This document shows, one piece after another, positions 27,868 through 36,820 of a stretch of DNA of 64,000 bases. How positions within the stretch are numbered: position 1 is the stretch's first letter; the number at the start of each line of letters is the position of its first letter. Made by a program: the position numbers and the translations under genes. The stretch is from Thalassovita mediterranea. GTDB lineage: Bacteria; Pseudomonadota; Alphaproteobacteria; Rhodobacterales; Rhodobacteraceae. Where the stretch lies: contig NZ_CYSF01000001.1 in assembly GCF_001458435.1 (NCBI RefSeq), positions 186,001 through 250,000 of the forward strand, written 5' to 3'. The notes beneath the pieces were generated by a model, which was given only the letters and a program-made list of their open reading frames with translations, did no database searches and had not been told where the DNA came from.

Positions 27868-27890
27868 GCAAGGGCGCGATTTGCCCTTGC
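27868..27890 (+). terminator. Hairpin after the PPOX-fold gene
   Basis: Perfect 8-bp stem GCAAGGGC/GCCCTTGC with a 7-base loop, 10 bases after the stop codon. There is no T-run, so termination by this element alone is uncertain. Confidence 0.4.
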
Positions 27891-27923
27891 CTCACATCCC
27901 CGTGATGTGATTTCTACGCCGCC

Positions 27924-28286
27924 ATGATCCGCGCGTGTTTTCAAACACTTCTGATCTTGGTCACAGTTGTGGGCCTGCTGCTGCCGAAGATGTCGGCAGT
28001 GATCGCTACCCTTGTGCCCGGTGTGATGGTCGTGACCATCTGTACCGGATCGGAAATGATCACCATGACCCTCGACGCCGAAGGTGAACCTGTCGAAGAG
28101 GTGGAGCCAGCGGTCGAACACTGCGTCATGGGCGATGTGACCACACATGATCTGACCCACGCGCCCAAATGGGTGGCACTGGCCCGCAGCTACCGCTGCC
28201 CCTTCATCGCCTGCCCGAACCCTGCCGATCAGGTGGACCGCCTGCGCCTGCAGGAGCCCAGTCGCGCGCCCCCTGTTTTGATCTGA
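27924..28286 (+). CDS. Small exported cysteine-containing protein, possibly DUF2946-like
   Basis: 120 residues with an N-terminal hydrophobic helix (about 7-35), then a C-T-G motif (CTGSEMITMTLD), a central Cys (EHCVMGD) and a late CPFIACP motif. The layout resembles DUF2946-type small proteins that often accompany metal-uptake membrane proteins; the match is weak. It lies 46 bases ahead of a PepSY membrane protein, suggesting a joint role in metal handling. No strong ribosome site is visible before the ATG. Confidence 0.6.
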   Translation: MIRACFQTLLILVTVVGLLLPKMSAVIATLVPGVMVVTICTGSEMITMTLDAEGEPVEEVEPAVEHCVMGDVTTHDLTHAPKWVALARSYRCPFIACPNPADQVDRLRLQEPSRAPPVLI

Positions 28287-28332
28287 TTTCCCCCAATTCA
28301 ATCGAAATTCAGATCTAACAGGACTATCCAAA

Positions 28333-29643
28333 ATGACCGACATGACCCTGTCGGCACGCCCCGATGTTGCATCGGGCGGCGTGCTCTATCGCCTTGTGTG
28401 GAAATGGCACTTCCTCGCATCGCTTTATGTTTTGCCCTTCATGGCAATGCTGGCCCTCACGGGTGGCGTCTATCTCTATAAACCGCAGATTGAGGCGTGG
28501 CTGTACGCCGATCAGATGTTCGTCACCGAAGGTGAGGCGCGGTTGAGTGTGGAGGATCAGCTTGCCTCCCTCACCGCTAATACCCCCGACGCGCCGGGGG
28601 TGAAACGCCTGCGCGGTATCACGCAGTATGACGATCCCACGCGCTCCACTTTGGTGGAGTTTAACACCGCCGCCAACGTGCGATCTTATGCGTGGATCAA
28701 CCCCTATACGGGCGAGCTGCTGGGCCATGTGGCGCGTGATGACACCCCGATGCGGATGCTGAAGAAGTTCCACGGCGAGCTGCTGCTGGGCAAGACCGGC
28801 ACCAAGTTTGTCGAACTATCCGCGCATTGGGCCATCGTGATGTTCATCACTGGTATCTACCTGTGGTGGCCGCGCGGATCACGCAGCCTGCGCCGCGCTG
28901 TCAGCCCGCCGAAGGGCAGCCCCAAACGAGGTCGCAGCTGGTGGCGTGAAACGCACCTGTTCACCGGTTTTCTGGCGACCATATTGGTGGTGCCGATCCT
29001 CGTGACCGGCCTGCCGTGGACGGATGTTTGGGGCGGAAGCCTGAAGTATGTGCAGGAACAGACAGGTCAGAAAAGCGGTAGCCTTCGCTTCAGCCGTTCG
29101 GTGCCGAAATCCACCGCTAGCGAGGGCGTGACGCTGCCCTATGATCAGGTTTTCGCCATCGCCGCTGCAGAGGGGCTGGCTGCGCCCTATGAAATGCGCC
29201 CGCCGAAAAATGACAGCGCCGCCTTCTGGATCCGATCCGCCCATATAGATCGCAGCGAACAGACAGAGCTGATCATCGATCAATACAGCGGTGCAGTGCT
29301 GAAACGGCATGACTTTGGTGACAACCCGGTGGTGGCGCGCGCGGTCAGCTGGGGTATCTCGTTCCATCAGGGCGAGATGTACGGTTGGTTGAACCTTGCC
29401 CAGAACACATTGGCGGCACTGCTGGCCTTTGCGCTGGCGCTGAGCGGCTTTGTGGCGTGGTGGAAACGCCGCCCTGCGGGGGGCCTCGGCGTGCCTGCGG
29501 CGCCTGACGCCTCTATGGGCTGGGGGATGATCGCGCTGATTACGGTGCTGTCGGTCCTGCTGCCGCTGATGGGCGCCAGCCTGATTGTCGCGCTGATCCT
29601 TGACCGTTTGTTGTTCCAACGCCTTGGCTGGTTTCAGGGGTGA
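28333..29643 (+). CDS. PepSY-associated TM protein (iron-regulated membrane protein, PiuB-like)
   Basis: 436-residue inner-membrane protein with four main helices: about 27-50, 165-183 (WAIVMFITGIYLWWPRG), 208-228 and a C-terminal pair (354-375, 400-425). PepSY-type extracytoplasmic domains lie between. The conserved RxWWRETHLFTG and SWGISFHQGEMYGW segments mark the family, often induced by iron limitation and linked to siderophore reduction or uptake. No iron-box sequence was recognised. Follows the small Cys protein in the same direction. Confidence 0.88.
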   Translation: MTDMTLSARPDVASGGVLYRLVWKWHFLASLYVLPFMAMLALTGGVYLYKPQIEAWLYADQMFVTEGEARLSVEDQLASLTANTPDAPGVKRLRGITQYDDPTRSTLVEFNTAANVRSYAWINPYTGELLGHVARDDTPMRMLKKFHGELLLGKTGTKFVELSAHWAIVMFITGIYLWWPRGSRSLRRAVSPPKGSPKRGRSWWRETHLFTGFLATILVVPILVTGLPWTDVWGGSLKYVQEQTGQKSGSLRFSRSVPKSTASEGVTLPYDQVFAIAAAEGLAAPYEMRPPKNDSAAFWIRSAHIDRSEQTELIIDQYSGAVLKRHDFGDNPVVARAVSWGISFHQGEMYGWLNLAQNTLAALLAFALALSGFVAWWKRRPAGGLGVPAAPDASMGWGMIALITVLSVLLPLMGASLIVALILDRLLFQRLGWFQG

Positions 29644-29661
29644 TCCCGCAGCAGCCCAAAG

Positions 29662-29690
29662 AAACGGGGCGCTCCTGAGTGCCCCGTTTT
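29662..29690. terminator. Bidirectional terminator between PepSY gene and sugar-nucleotide decarboxylase
   Basis: 9-bp stem AAACGGGGC/GCCCCGTTT (29662-29670 with 29681-29689) with a 10-base loop. A T-run follows on the plus strand and TTTCTTT on the minus strand. It separates two convergent genes. Confidence 0.8.
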
Positions 29691-29691
29691 G

Positions 29692-30663
29692 TCATGCTGG
29701 TTGACGCGTTTGGATTGCGGCGTTGCCGCGGAAATGTTCCACAACCCGCGCAAGTCCGGTGCGCAGTGGTGTGGTCGCCCGCCAATCCAGCCTTTCACGG
29801 GCGCGGGTCAGATCTGGCCGGCGCAGTTGCGGATCATCCTGCGGCATCGGGCATTCCTCGGTCCGAAGTGGAACCTCCAACAATTCTGCCACCGCCTCGG
29901 CCAGGCTATAGACCGTTTGTTCCACGTCGCTGCCGATGTTGACCACCAACCCCTGTAGCCCATCGCGCCCGCCTAGGCGCATCAGCGCCTCGACCGTATC
30001 AGCGACGTAGCAGAAACAGCGGGTTTGCTGGCCGTGGCCGTATACGGTCAGTGGCTCACCAGCCAGCGCCTGACGCACAAAGTTCGGCACCACTCGCCCG
30101 TCATTCAGGGCCATCCGCGGGCCATAGGTGTTAAACAGGCGCGCGATGCGAATATCCAGATCATAGGTGCGGATCATGTCCATCAGCAGGGTTTCTGCAG
30201 CGCGCTTGCCCTCGTCATAACAGGCGCGAATGCCATGCATGGAGACGTTGCCGGTGTAATCTTCGCGTTGTGGCGAAATCAGGGGATCGCCGTAGACCTC
30301 GCTGGTCGAGGATTGCACAAATCGCGCACCGTGTTTGCGGGCATATTCGACCAGATTGTCAGTCCCGTAGACCGAAGTGCGCCATGTACGCAGCGGGTCC
30401 GCCTGATAATGCAACGGCGCGGCTGGGCAGGCGAGGTTGTAGATCAGGTCCACAGCCCCCAGGCTATCGGGGATAGGGCGGATGATGTCATGTTCCAGCA
30501 CCTCGAGGTCATCGAGATGGTCCACCAAGGTCGCATCGCCGGTGTGGAAATTGTCTATCACAACAGGCACAGCCCCGGCTGCGGTCAACGCATCCACCAG
30601 ATGCGATCCGATGAACCCCGCCCCGCCAGCAACCAGAACACGTTTGTTTGCTAAGTCATTCAT
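29692..30663 (-). CDS. UDP-glucuronate decarboxylase (UDP-xylose synthase family, extended SDR)
   Basis: NAD-dependent enzyme expected to convert UDP-glucuronate to UDP-xylose. The 323-residue protein has the Rossmann GGAGFIGS (13-20), the active-site pair in RACYDEGKR (Tyr149, Lys153) and RLFNTYGPRM. The ACYDEGKR form of the YxxxK motif is characteristic of the UXS branch, separating it from epimerases and dehydratases. It overlaps the GT90-type gene by 4 bases (downstream in transcription), so the pair probably makes and transfers one sugar. Confidence 0.87.
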   Translation of the reverse strand: MNDLANKRVLVAGGAGFIGSHLVDALTAAGAVPVVIDNFHTGDATLVDHLDDLEVLEHDIIRPIPDSLGAVDLIYNLACPAAPLHYQADPLRTWRTSVYGTDNLVEYARKHGARFVQSSTSEVYGDPLISPQREDYTGNVSMHGIRACYDEGKRAAETLLMDMIRTYDLDIRIARLFNTYGPRMALNDGRVVPNFVRQALAGEPLTVYGHGQQTRCFCYVADTVEALMRLGGRDGLQGLVVNIGSDVEQTVYSLAEAVAELLEVPLRTEECPMPQDDPQLRRPDLTRARERLDWRATTPLRTGLARVVEHFRGNAAIQTRQPA

Positions 30664-31649
30664 GCAGCACCTGCCTTGGCAGCGATGATATGGCCAACCC
30701 GTTTACATTCGCTGTCCCATGTCATCGCGTTTACGACCCTTTGCCCCGCTGCAGCAATTGCGCGGGCTTGATCATCGTTTTGACGGATCCAGTTAATTTG
30801 TGTGTCCAGATCCGAAAGGTCCGCACGGATGGGGACGTAGTGTTCGTAAGGACGCAGTTGGTCGTAGTACCATTGTTTGTACCCATGCGGACTGTCGACG
30901 CGCAGCACGCAGCAGCCCATCAGCATCGCTTTGAAATAGGCACTCCAGGCATTTGAAAAGCCATCAATCACGATGGCGAATTTGCGTTGCGCCCAGCTGT
31001 TCTGCGCGATCGGATCGGCAATGTAACCGCGCGCGTGGAGCCACGGCTCGTATTCTGTGGGGTTGCCAGCGACAAACTTAAAATCAACATCCAGATCCTG
31101 ACACGCTAGCACCATGCGCAGCCGTTGCTGTGCCCATGGCGCGTTCAATGCAGACGGATCATCGGAGGCAACGCCTGTGTTGTTCAACCGCCCGCGCCAT
31201 ACCAGATCGTCGCTGCGGTCGTGCCATGCGGTATTCTGGGACGCCATGAACTGCCGTGTGGCCTCATATCCGCGCTCTTCAAAGAAATGGGCGTCAGGCA
31301 CCAGTGCGATCCCGTCGGTGAAACTGGAAAAGCTGAAGTCTGCGCAGGTGGGAAATTGTCCATCCGAAACCTCGCCGACAATGCTGTTCACGCTGGAGGG
31401 GGCCTGCAAAAACCAATGAACCCATGTAGCCGCATAGCGTTGCATGGGCGCGCGCGCTGGTCTTTTGAAGGCGAAGGGATGAACCTCCAGACGCAGTGCC
31501 TCACCTTGGCGGATGATGCGCAGGTCATGGCTCCCCAGTTGATCCGTGCTGAGGGCGATGCGCAATTTCGGCAGGCGTCCCAGAGGACGCAGCTTGGCCA
31601 AAATGCGCTGGCGGAGTTTGTGTCGATAAAAAAGCTGTTTCGCTGTCAT
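30660..31649 (-). CDS. GT90 (CAP10-like) glycosyltransferase
   Basis: 329 residues. The C-terminal half carries the GT90 pattern: DLVWRGRLNN, KFAIVIDGFSNAWSAYFKAM and a CCVLRVDSPHGYKQWYYD stretch, resembling LPS-modifying CAP10/Rumi-type enzymes. Known GT90 members transfer xylose or glucose. The 4-base overlap with a UDP-xylose synthase gene strongly suggests UDP-xylose as donor. The N-terminus (about 1-100) is divergent and basic. Acceptor unknown; likely a lipopolysaccharide or capsule glycan. Confidence 0.8.
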   Translation of the reverse strand: MTAKQLFYRHKLRQRILAKLRPLGRLPKLRIALSTDQLGSHDLRIIRQGEALRLEVHPFAFKRPARAPMQRYAATWVHWFLQAPSSVNSIVGEVSDGQFPTCADFSFSSFTDGIALVPDAHFFEERGYEATRQFMASQNTAWHDRSDDLVWRGRLNNTGVASDDPSALNAPWAQQRLRMVLACQDLDVDFKFVAGNPTEYEPWLHARGYIADPIAQNSWAQRKFAIVIDGFSNAWSAYFKAMLMGCCVLRVDSPHGYKQWYYDQLRPYEHYVPIRADLSDLDTQINWIRQNDDQARAIAAAGQRVVNAMTWDSECKRVGHIIAAKAGAA

Positions 31650-31767
31650 CGCATTTGTTCAAGATGCCTGGTGTTATGCTGCCATTGTCTGGGTGCTGAT
31701 GACGGATCGCCAACGGTTATCCCAATGTGTAGCCAAAACAACTCGAGGTCGCAGCATTTTCTTGCGG

Positions 31768-32334
31768 CTATTGATCCCATGGCAAAGTAACGGACAACGA
31801 AACATAGGGTTCGCCAACTGTGTGCCGCCCTGCCAGTAACGTGAGCCCCCAGCGGCGCTCGTCACCAGTCCGCGTGTCGGCCCAATTGGTCCAAGCGACA
31901 AAGCGGTCGTTGGGGTTCAGTTTTGCCTTTGGATCGATTGTGAGGTGTGGCACATGGTCGGCCAGAAAGTCTGCCGTGCGGGATTGCAGGATATCGGCTG
32001 CGTCAATCAAGTGGCTGGCGGTGTCTTGATAGAACTCCAACCCGCAGCGGCGGTTGGTGACGGACAGGATGCCGTTGCTGTCGGTGTCAATCCAACTGAC
32101 TGTATCCGCGCCGGTGGCAACCGCTGTCAGGCCCAAATCGTCACCGGTTAGAAAGGCAGCGGGTGGGGACGTTTCTATGGCGGATAGGCAGATGGATGCG
32201 AAACGATCGAAGACGCGGTGGGCGTGACGGTCCAACGCAGAAGGGCCGAACTGGCCCCTCAATAGGTAGCCGGTTGCCAATCCGATGCAGATCACGGCGG
32301 CAAAGCGGATAAGGATTTTTGGGGAAAACGTCAT
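31768..32334 (-). CDS. Exported hypothetical protein
   Basis: 188 residues with an N-terminal signal anchor (ILIRFAAVICIGLATGYLL, about 6-24) and no recognised domain. The rest is mixed alpha/beta with two Cys (SICLSAIE and RRCGLEFY) that could form a disulfide. I chose the ATG at 32334. Its GGGAGGGG ribosome site lies inside the hairpin at 32345-32375, so translation may be hindered unless that hairpin is disrupted. It follows lpd by 49 bases in the same direction. Function unknown. Confidence 0.7.
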   Translation of the reverse strand: MTFSPKILIRFAAVICIGLATGYLLRGQFGPSALDRHAHRVFDRFASICLSAIETSPPAAFLTGDDLGLTAVATGADTVSWIDTDSNGILSVTNRRCGLEFYQDTASHLIDAADILQSRTADFLADHVPHLTIDPKAKLNPNDRFVAWTNWADTRTGDERRWGLTLLAGRHTVGEPYVSLSVTLPWDQ

Positions 32335-32344
32335 TGGTAAATGA

Positions 32345-32375
32345 TCCCCTCCCGACTCTTGTGATCGGGAGGGGA
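32345..32375 (-). promoter_or_regulatory. Strong hairpin between lpd and the exported hypothetical gene
   Basis: Perfect 11-bp stem TCCCCTCCCGA/TCGGGAGGGGA (32345-32355 with 32365-32375) with a 9-base loop. On the transcript its 3' arm contains the GGGAGGGG ribosome site of the downstream gene, and there is no T-run. It could terminate lpd transcription or mask translation of the next gene. Confidence 0.6.
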
Positions 32376-32383
32376 AGGGGGAG

Positions 32384-33772
32384 TTAAGCGTGGATCGCGC
32401 CGTCGCCGCAGGCCAGTGCTGCCTCACGAACCGCCTCGGAGAAGGTGGGGTGTGCATGGCAGGTCAGGGCGATGTCTTCGGCAGAGGCGCCGAATTCCAT
32501 GCCAACGCAGATCTCGTGGATCAGGTCACCTGCAGCCGGGCCAATGATGTGGCAGCCCAGAATGCGGTCGGATTCCGCATCGACCAGCAGTTTGACGAAG
32601 CCGTCACCCTGATGCACGGCCTTGGCGCGGGCGTTGCCCATGAAGGGAAACTTGCCAACCTTGTAGGCGCGGCCCTCTTCTTTCAGCTGCTCTTCGGTTT
32701 TGCCGACGCTGGCCACTTCGGGCGTGGTGTAGATCACTCCGGGGATCACGTCATAGTTCACGTGGCCATGTTTGCCAGCGATGCATTCAGCGGCGGCCAT
32801 GCCTTCGTCTTCGGCTTTGTGCGCCAGCATCGGCCCGTCGATGGCGTCACCGATGGCGTAGATGCCTTTGACGTTGGTTTCCCAATGGCTGTTGGTTTTG
32901 ATCTGACCGCGCGGCGACATTTCAACGCCCAGTGCTTCCAGACCCAGACCGTCGGTGTAGGGTTTGCGGCCCGTTGCCACCAGAACCACATCGGCGTCCA
33001 GCGTTGCCTCGGACTGATCCTTGCGCAGCTGATAGGTGACCTTGGCTTTGGACTTGGTGGTTTCCACCTTCTGCACAGCCGCACCCATGATGAAGTTCAG
33101 ACCCTGCTTTTTCAGCATCTTCTGGAAGTTCTTCTGGATGTCGCCGTCCATGCCGGGGGTGATTTTGTCGAGGAATTCAACAACCGTCACCTCAGTGCCC
33201 AGACGCTGATAAACAGACCCCAGTTCCAGACCGATCACACCGGCGCCGATGACAACCATCTTTTTCGGGATCTTCGGCAGATCCAGCGCACCGGTGGAGG
33301 ACACGACGAGGTTTTCGTCAATCTCAACACCCGGGATCGAGGAGGGTTCCGAGCCAGAGGCAACGATGATGTTCTTGGCCTCATGGACCTCATCGCCAAC
33401 CTTCACTTTGCCCGCTTCGGGGATCGAGCCCCAGCCTTTCAGCCAGTCGATCTTGTTCTTTTTGAACAGAAACTCGATGCCCTTGGTGTTGCCTTCGACA
33501 ACTTCGCTTTTGTAGGACTTCATCTGGTCCCAATCGACCTTCGGCGCCGCGCCTTTCAGGCCCATTTTGGCAAAGTTGTGCTCTGCTTCATGCAGGTTGT
33601 GGCTGGCGTGCAGCAGCGCCTTCGAGGGGATGCAGCCCACGTTCAGGCAGGTGCCGCCCAAAGTGTCGCGGCCTTCTACACAGGCGGTTTTCAGGCCCAG
33701 CTGGGCGCAGCGGATTGCTGCTACATAGCCGCCGGGGCCGGCGCCGATTACGATGACGTCATATTGTGCCAT
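32384..33772 (-). CDS. lpdA: Dihydrolipoamide dehydrogenase (E3)
   Basis: FAD flavoprotein that reoxidises dihydrolipoyl groups of 2-oxoacid dehydrogenase complexes with NAD+. 462 residues. The redox disulfide is [13 protein letters not shown] (Cys42, Cys47), the FAD Rossmann GAGPGG (10-15), the NAD Rossmann [13 protein letters not shown] near 175, and the C-terminal base HAHPTFSE. Its location a few kilobases downstream of sucAB points to the 2-oxoglutarate dehydrogenase complex as main user. Confidence 0.97.
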   Translation of the reverse strand: MAQYDVIVIGAGPGGYVAAIRCAQLGLKTACVEGRDTLGGTCLNVGCIPSKALLHASHNLHEAEHNFAKMGLKGAAPKVDWDQMKSYKSEVVEGNTKGIEFLFKKNKIDWLKGWGSIPEAGKVKVGDEVHEAKNIIVASGSEPSSIPGVEIDENLVVSSTGALDLPKIPKKMVVIGAGVIGLELGSVYQRLGTEVTVVEFLDKITPGMDGDIQKNFQKMLKKQGLNFIMGAAVQKVETTKSKAKVTYQLRKDQSEATLDADVVLVATGRKPYTDGLGLEALGVEMSPRGQIKTNSHWETNVKGIYAIGDAIDGPMLAHKAEDEGMAAAECIAGKHGHVNYDVIPGVIYTTPEVASVGKTEEQLKEEGRAYKVGKFPFMGNARAKAVHQGDGFVKLLVDAESDRILGCHIIGPAAGDLIHEICVGMEFGASAEDIALTCHAHPTFSEAVREAALACGDGAIHA

Positions 33773-33867
33773 GAGGTGTCTCCGTCAGGTCTCTTGTTCT
33801 AGATGTATGTTCGTTTGGCGGGCGGGGCGGGGGCTGTCTGCCCCCCGGTCCATGCGGGCCGTCCCCC

Positions 33868-33886
33868 GAGGATATTTTTGGAACAG
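33868..33886. repeat. Candidate Rhodobacteraceae intergenic element
   Basis: CCCGAGGATATTTTTGGAA in the gap between lpd and the glycosyltransferase. From memory, near-identical CCGAGGATATTTTT strings recur between genes in many Rhodobacteraceae genomes. No second copy was seen in this window, so its repetitive nature is recalled rather than shown. The preceding GC stretch (33819-33867) can fold into a hairpin. Confidence 0.35.
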
Positions 33887-33891
33887 TGAAG

Positions 33892-34869
33892 TCATGCGGT
33901 CATGGCTCCCTTGGTCCAGTTTTGGCGTTGTGCATCGGTGAGGATGGCGGCGCGGCGGGTGGTGAACCAGTTCTGGCAGTGCTGTTCGGCGGCTGCGACG
34001 CCGGGCAGGGCGCGCAGGTCGGCTAGGCGCGCTGCGGTCGCGGGCCAATGGCGCAGGATGGCGCGGTCAGTGACGTCATTGCGGTTGGCGCGGCGGTGCC
34101 AGCGAGAGCCGAGGTGGTATTTTCTGTCGCCGCGTTTGCCCTGCCCATCGCCACGGTCGTTTTTCATCAGGAACAGGTCCTGCGATTTGACCGCGTAATG
34201 ATTGAGGCGGGCGGTTTTGGCCGCGCAGGCGATGTCATGGGGGCGAAAGCGCGAGGATTTGCGTTGTGTCAGCGTCGTGTTGGACAGTTCTACGCCGTCG
34301 GCGTTCACCACTTTGGGCTGCTCCACGGTGGGGGCCAGCGGGTTGTGGTCCGTGGCAGCATTGAAGCTGGCGGTGCGGAACAGGCATTTGGATTTGCTTT
34401 GGCCCGGCTCTGGTGTTGCTTCGGCTTGGGTGAAGGTGTTGAGGACGCTGTCACCCGCGGCCCAGTTGGTCAGGCCGCTGTCGCCGAAGTTGCGCCAGAT
34501 GATCGGCACGCAGTCGGCGTCTGAAACGTTCTGCATCAGGTCGGGCAGGTGGCCATCGCCCGCCTCGATCAGCAGAAACTCATCGCTGTCGATGTGCAGG
34601 CACCATGTGGTGTTGGTTTCGCGCAGATGGGCGAGGGCGAGGTCCATGCCGCGATCCTGCGGATTGTCGCCGTCAGTAAGCGTCTGGCGGATGTGGGTCA
34701 CAACGCCGTGGTCGGCGAGCAGGTCCAGCAGGGTGTCGGATCCATCGGTGCAATCATTGGTCACGATCACCACCTCATCAAACCCAAGGGTTTGATGGTA
34801 CGCGATCCATTCCAGCACAAAGAGCCCCTCATTGCGCATGCAGGAGGTTATGGCCGTCGTTTTATTCAC
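33892..34869 (-). CDS. Glycosyltransferase family 2-like protein
   Basis: 325 residues. The start has the GT2 nucleotide-sugar fold features: MNKTTAITSCMRNEGLFVLEWIAYH, VVIVTNDCTDGSDTLLD and the DxD-like HIDSDEFLL (about 92-100). The HxxLGFDEVVIVTNDCTDGS form is typical of the GT2/DUF23-like enzymes of marine alphaproteobacteria. The C-terminal half is basic (NDRGDGQGKRGDRKYHLGSR region). It overlaps the small membrane protein gene by 4 bases. Donor and acceptor are unknown. Confidence 0.82.
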   Translation of the reverse strand: MNKTTAITSCMRNEGLFVLEWIAYHQTLGFDEVVIVTNDCTDGSDTLLDLLADHGVVTHIRQTLTDGDNPQDRGMDLALAHLRETNTTWCLHIDSDEFLLIEAGDGHLPDLMQNVSDADCVPIIWRNFGDSGLTNWAAGDSVLNTFTQAEATPEPGQSKSKCLFRTASFNAATDHNPLAPTVEQPKVVNADGVELSNTTLTQRKSSRFRPHDIACAAKTARLNHYAVKSQDLFLMKNDRGDGQGKRGDRKYHLGSRWHRRANRNDVTDRAILRHWPATAARLADLRALPGVAAAEQHCQNWFTTRRAAILTDAQRQNWTKGAMTA

Positions 34870-35246
34870 TTGGAAGAAGTCCCCAGCAGAAGAAACAACA
34901 CACCAAGGGCAAATGTCACCAACGACATCAAGGCCAAGATTGAGTTAAGTGCTACGATCCATCGGTTCCAAAAAATCGAATATCGACTTTCGGGTGCAGT
35001 TGCCGTGAAGGAGTAAGAAACGACCAACGCAACGAGAAGACTGACCAGCGCTACAAGAAAACAAGCCAGAGAAAGCCGTAGTGTGTGCAGTGGTACGAAA
35101 AATGCTGTTTGTGCTTGAGCGTTTCCTATGAACGTGAGTAGGGCTAGTATAGCCCCGCCGTTCAAGGTCACCATGGTGCGTAGATAAGCGAGGCCTAGCG
35201 TATTTGCTTGCTCAAGACGTGAAATCTCTGAGTTTTCGCCCAACAT
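34866..35246 (-). CDS. Small integral membrane protein of unknown function
   Basis: 126 residues with three hydrophobic helices (about 24-44, 55-78 and 98-120) after a short amphipathic start. No family is recognised. The ATG at 35246 has TTTGGAG at a 6-base gap; an earlier ATG at 35252 abuts that site. The gene begins just after the sucB terminator and is coupled by a 4-base overlap to the downstream glycosyltransferase, so the two are one unit that may need read-through or a promoter inside the terminator region. Confidence 0.65.
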   Translation of the reverse strand: MLGENSEISRLEQANTLGLAYLRTMVTLNGGAILALLTFIGNAQAQTAFFVPLHTLRLSLACFLVALVSLLVALVVSYSFTATAPESRYSIFWNRWIVALNSILALMSLVTFALGVLFLLLGTSSK

Positions 35247-35263
35247 CGCCATCTCCAAAGTAA

Positions 35264-35296
35264 AAAGGCGCGCCGAGATAGTCCCGGCACGCCTTT
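35264..35296 (-). terminator. Terminator after sucB
   Basis: 12-bp stem AAAGGCGCGCCG/CGGCACGCCTTT (one G-U pair), 9-base loop, with a U-run (CCTTTTTA) on the minus-strand transcript. It ends the sucAB unit 13 bases after sucB. Confidence 0.85.
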
Positions 35297-35308
35297 GTGA
35301 TGCTAGTA

Positions 35309-36817
35309 TTACAGATCCATCAGCAGGCGGCGGGGATCTTCCAGCGCTTCTTTGACGCGTACCAGGAAGGTCACGGCGCCTTTGCCGTCAACGATACGGT
35401 GGTCGTAGGACAGGGCCAGATACATCATCGGACGGATCACAACCTGACCGTTGATTGCCATCGGACGGTCCTGGATTTTGTGCATGCCCAGAATACCGGA
35501 CTGCGGGGGGTTCAGGATCGGCGAGGACATCAGCGAGCCGTAAACACCACCGTTGGAGATGGTGAAGGTGCCGCCCTGCATCTCTGCCATCGACAGTTTG
35601 CCGTCACGGGCGCGGCGGCCTTTTTCCGAGATTGCTTTCTCAATCTCTGCAAAGGACATCGCGTCGGCGTCACGGATCACCGGAACAACCAGACCCTGCG
35701 GGGTGCCGGCAGCCACGCCCATGTGGACGTAGTTTTTGTAAACGATGTCGGTGCCGTCGATTTCTGCGTTCACCTCAGGCACTTCTTTCAGCGCATGCAC
35801 ACAGGCTTTGGTGAAGAAGGACATGAAGCCCAGACGCACGCCGTGCTTCTTCTCGAAGTCGCCTTTGTACTGATTGCGCAGCGCCATCACCTCGGTCATG
35901 TCCACCTCGTTGTAGGTGGTCAGCATGGCGGCGGTGTTCTGGCTGTCTTTGAGACGGCGGGCGATGGTCTGACGCATCTTGGTCATTTTCACGCGCTCTT
36001 CACGCGATGCGTCGTCGGCGCTGACCGGACCGCGCGGCATGGCGGCTGGTGCGGGCGATGCGGCAGGGGCTGCTGCGGCGGCCGCTGCGGCGCGGGCCAC
36101 GTCTGCCTTGGTGGCGCGACCGTCACGGCCGGTGCCGGTCACGGCGTCACGGGCAATGCCTGCCTCTGCCATTGCTTTTTCAGCGGCGGGGCCATCTTTG
36201 ATGTCCTTACCACCGGCAGCGGGGGCTGCGGCGGGGGCGGGGGCAGCAGCGGGGGCTGCAGCAACAGCGGCGCCAGCACCGGAGGAGATCACGGCCAGTT
36301 TGGCGGTGGCGTCCACAGTGGTGCCTTCGGGCGCAACGATTTCGGCCAGAACGCCAGCGGCAGGTGCGGGCACCTCAACCGACACTTTGTCGGTTTCCAG
36401 TTCACACAGCATTTCATCCGCTGCAACAGTGTCACCAACCTGTTTGAACCAAGTGGACACGGTCGCCTCGGACACCGATTCACCCAAGGACGGCACCATC
36501 ACGTCGATGGATTGGGCATCGCCTGCGGGCGCGGCGGCAGGTGCGGCTGCTGCGGCAGGGGCCGGAGCGGCAGCAGCGCCACCTTCGGTGATGTTGGCCA
36601 ACAGGGCGTCAACACCTACGGTTTCGCCTTCGGCGGCGACAATTTCAGCCAGGGTGCCAGCGGCGGGGCTGGGCACCTCAACGGTGACTTTGTCGGTTTC
36701 CAGCTCGCAGAGCATTTCGTCGGCAGCCACGGCATCACCCGGCTGTTTGAACCAGGTGGCGACGGTGGCTTCGGTCACGGATTCGCCCAGGGTGGGGACG
36801 CGAACTTCAGTCGTCAT
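35309..36817 (-). CDS. sucB: 2-Oxoglutarate dehydrogenase E2 (dihydrolipoyl succinyltransferase) with two lipoyl domains
   Basis: E2 core of the 2-oxoglutarate dehydrogenase complex, transferring succinyl groups to CoA. 502 residues: lipoyl domain 1 (about 1-77) and lipoyl domain 2 (about 103-178), each with the lipoylated Lys in LCELETDKV; Ala/Pro-rich linkers; an E3/E1-binding domain (about 210-245); and a catalytic domain with the C-terminal [12 protein letters not shown] active site. Most proteobacterial SucB proteins have one lipoyl domain, so the duplication is notable. Begins 3 bases after sucA. Confidence 0.96.
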   Translation of the reverse strand: MTTEVRVPTLGESVTEATVATWFKQPGDAVAADEMLCELETDKVTVEVPSPAAGTLAEIVAAEGETVGVDALLANITEGGAAAAPAPAAAAAPAAAPAGDAQSIDVMVPSLGESVSEATVSTWFKQVGDTVAADEMLCELETDKVSVEVPAPAAGVLAEIVAPEGTTVDATAKLAVISSGAGAAVAAAPAAAPAPAAAPAAGGKDIKDGPAAEKAMAEAGIARDAVTGTGRDGRATKADVARAAAAAAAAPAASPAPAAMPRGPVSADDASREERVKMTKMRQTIARRLKDSQNTAAMLTTYNEVDMTEVMALRNQYKGDFEKKHGVRLGFMSFFTKACVHALKEVPEVNAEIDGTDIVYKNYVHMGVAAGTPQGLVVPVIRDADAMSFAEIEKAISEKGRRARDGKLSMAEMQGGTFTISNGGVYGSLMSSPILNPPQSGILGMHKIQDRPMAINGQVVIRPMMYLALSYDHRIVDGKGAVTFLVRVKEALEDPRRLLMDL

Positions 36818-36820
36818 GGG

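Noticed and set aside
32390-33802. 470-codon plus-strand frame opposite lpd
   Set aside because: Same reason: shadow of the lpd coding sequence, no plausible protein motifs.
36350-36790. Possible assembly duplication in sucB
   Set aside because: The two lipoyl domains differ at many positions and have different linkers, so they are a true ancient duplication.
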